Source of the DNA: Gammaproteobacteria bacterium
GTDB taxonomy: Bacteria > Pseudomonadota > Gammaproteobacteria > Arenicellales > JAOTYS01
Direction of reading: 5' to 3'
Assembly (NCBI GenBank): GCA_029861795.1
Contig: JAOTYS010000218.1
Span: forward strand, 1-7,864
DNA: 7,864 nucleotides
Position numbers and translations under genes: made by a program. Within the stretch, counting starts at the first letter, position 1. Every line of letters begins with the position of its first letter. This document shows positions 7,113 through 7,864 of the stretch, piece by piece. The notes under the pieces are model-generated. The model had not been told where the DNA came from. It saw only the letters and a program-made list of their open reading frames with translations, and ran no database searches.

Positions 7113-7864
7113 ATGAAGACGATCCTCTTACCATTCCAGGATGACGATGTCGCTGAGCTGGCATTAGAAACAGCGCTCATGGTAGCAAGTCAATTCAATA
7201 GTTACTTAGAAGGCTTGTACGTGCTGACCCAGCCGCAGGTGATTGCCGGGGAAGGTATCGCCTTCCCCGCGGTATACCTAAGTCAGGCCGCAGAGGACGG
7301 ACGCAAGCTCGCCGATGCCGCACGCGCACGCTTCGAAGCGTATCTGCGTGGCAAAGACATCCCGCTCGGCAACATCGGTGACCATATGGAGGGCGTTTGC
7401 GGTGCCTGGCGGGAACAGGAAGGAGTGGAGACGCAGATCGTTGGTGAATATAGCAGGCTGTTCGATCTTGTGGTTATTGCTCGAACTAACAAGGTCTACA
7501 CTGGTGACTGGAATAGCATTTGCGAGGCTGCGTTATTTGACAGCGGTCGTCCGGTACTGATAGCAGGCGACAGGTCAGCCCAAAGCATGTCAGAACACAT
7601 AGTGATTGCCTGGAACGGCAGCACCGAGACCGCACGTGCAATTGCCCTCGGAATGCCGTTTCTCAGGATAGCAGATCGCGTCACTGTGCTGACCGTAGAG
7701 GGAGGCACAGTGCCGGGGCCGACGGGTGACGAGGTAGCGCGCCACTTATCGCGACACGGTATACGCGCCACCGCAATGACTGGACAGCCCGATGGCCAAC
7801 CGACCGGGGAGGCGATTCTGCACCAAGCCCATGCGCTGGGTGCTGACCTCCTCATTAAGGGCGC
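7113..7864 (+). CDS. Tandem-domain universal stress protein (UspA family), 3' end cut off by window
   Basis: Cytoplasmic Usp proteins help cells survive starvation and other stress, and many bind ATP. The frame is open from the ATG at 7113 to the last base (250 residues seen). Domain 1 begins MKTILLPFQDDDVAELALETAL, the usual Usp first strand and helix, and closes with LFDLVVIART and RPVLIAGD. Domain 2 restarts at HIVIAWNGSTETARAIALGMPF (about residue 164), runs through DRVTVLTVEGG, and reaches GADLLIKGA at the window end. The family's ATP-loop consensus (G-x2-G-x9-G-S/T) in domain 2 should begin just beyond the last base, so nucleotide binding cannot be judged. The total is probably near 280 residues as in other two-domain Usps. 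Domain 1 has no such glycine loop after VVIART, so it is likely the non-binding half. Divergently transcribed from the FimV-like gene. Confidence 0.88.
   Translation, partial: MKTILLPFQDDDVAELALETALMVASQFNSYLEGLYVLTQPQVIAGEGIAFPAVYLSQAAEDGRKLADAARARFEAYLRGKDIPLGNIGDHMEGVCGAWREQEGVETQIVGEYSRLFDLVVIARTNKVYTGDWNSICEAALFDSGRPVLIAGDRSAQSMSEHIVIAWNGSTETARAIALGMPFLRIADRVTVLTVEGGTVPGPTGDEVARHLSRHGIRATAMTGQPDGQPTGEAILHQAHALGADLLIKG

Noticed and set aside
7283..7855. Minus-strand open frames at 7283-7492 and 7496-7855
   Set aside because: They lie opposite the universal stress protein frame, which is open to the window end with recognisable Usp motifs and a good ribosome site.

Overview
The window looks like a stretch of a proteobacterial chromosome. 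A gammaproteobacterium is my best guess, mainly because one protein has a FimV-type C-terminal helical domain and another is a tandem-domain universal stress protein. Assignment below phylum is inference. Base composition is moderate, and codon use differs visibly from gene to gene, as is common at the edge of a surface-polysaccharide locus.

Layout. (1) Positions 1-762 (+) hold the 3' part of a family-2-like glycosyltransferase whose start lies before the window. (2) Positions 806-1218 (-) are the C-terminal half of an alpha-1,2-fucosyltransferase (GT11 family). It has lost its N-terminal half and carries a frameshift at a five-base G/C run, so it is a remnant. (3) Positions 1327-5889 (+) are a compact three-gene unit: a PaaK-like adenylate-forming ligase homologue, an Nramp-like membrane transporter overlapping it by 4 bases, and after 37 bases a second, divergent copy of the ligase-like protein. 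(4) Positions 5980-6865 (-) encode a single-pass membrane protein with a FimV-like TPR domain and a probable frameshift near its C-terminus, followed by a plausible intrinsic terminator. (5) After a 247-base divergent spacer with small inverted repeats, positions 7113-7864 (+) hold the start of a two-domain universal stress protein that runs off the end.

The most interesting part is the ligase-transporter-ligase unit. The two outer proteins share a full-length layout and several identical blocks (for example RSYEKLT, EEVLP and HPR-GPV), so they are paralogues. The upstream one keeps a glycine/threonine-rich phosphate-binding loop, while the downstream one has lost part of it. The transporter between them has the Nramp fold signature but lacks both canonical metal-binding motifs (DPGN in TM1, MPH in TM6), so its substrate may not be a usual divalent metal. 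A reasonable but unproven reading is that the three genes work together on one carboxylic-acid substrate or cofactor, possibly linked to the neighbouring glycan genes.

No rRNA, tRNA, CRISPR array, intact insertion sequence or origin was seen.
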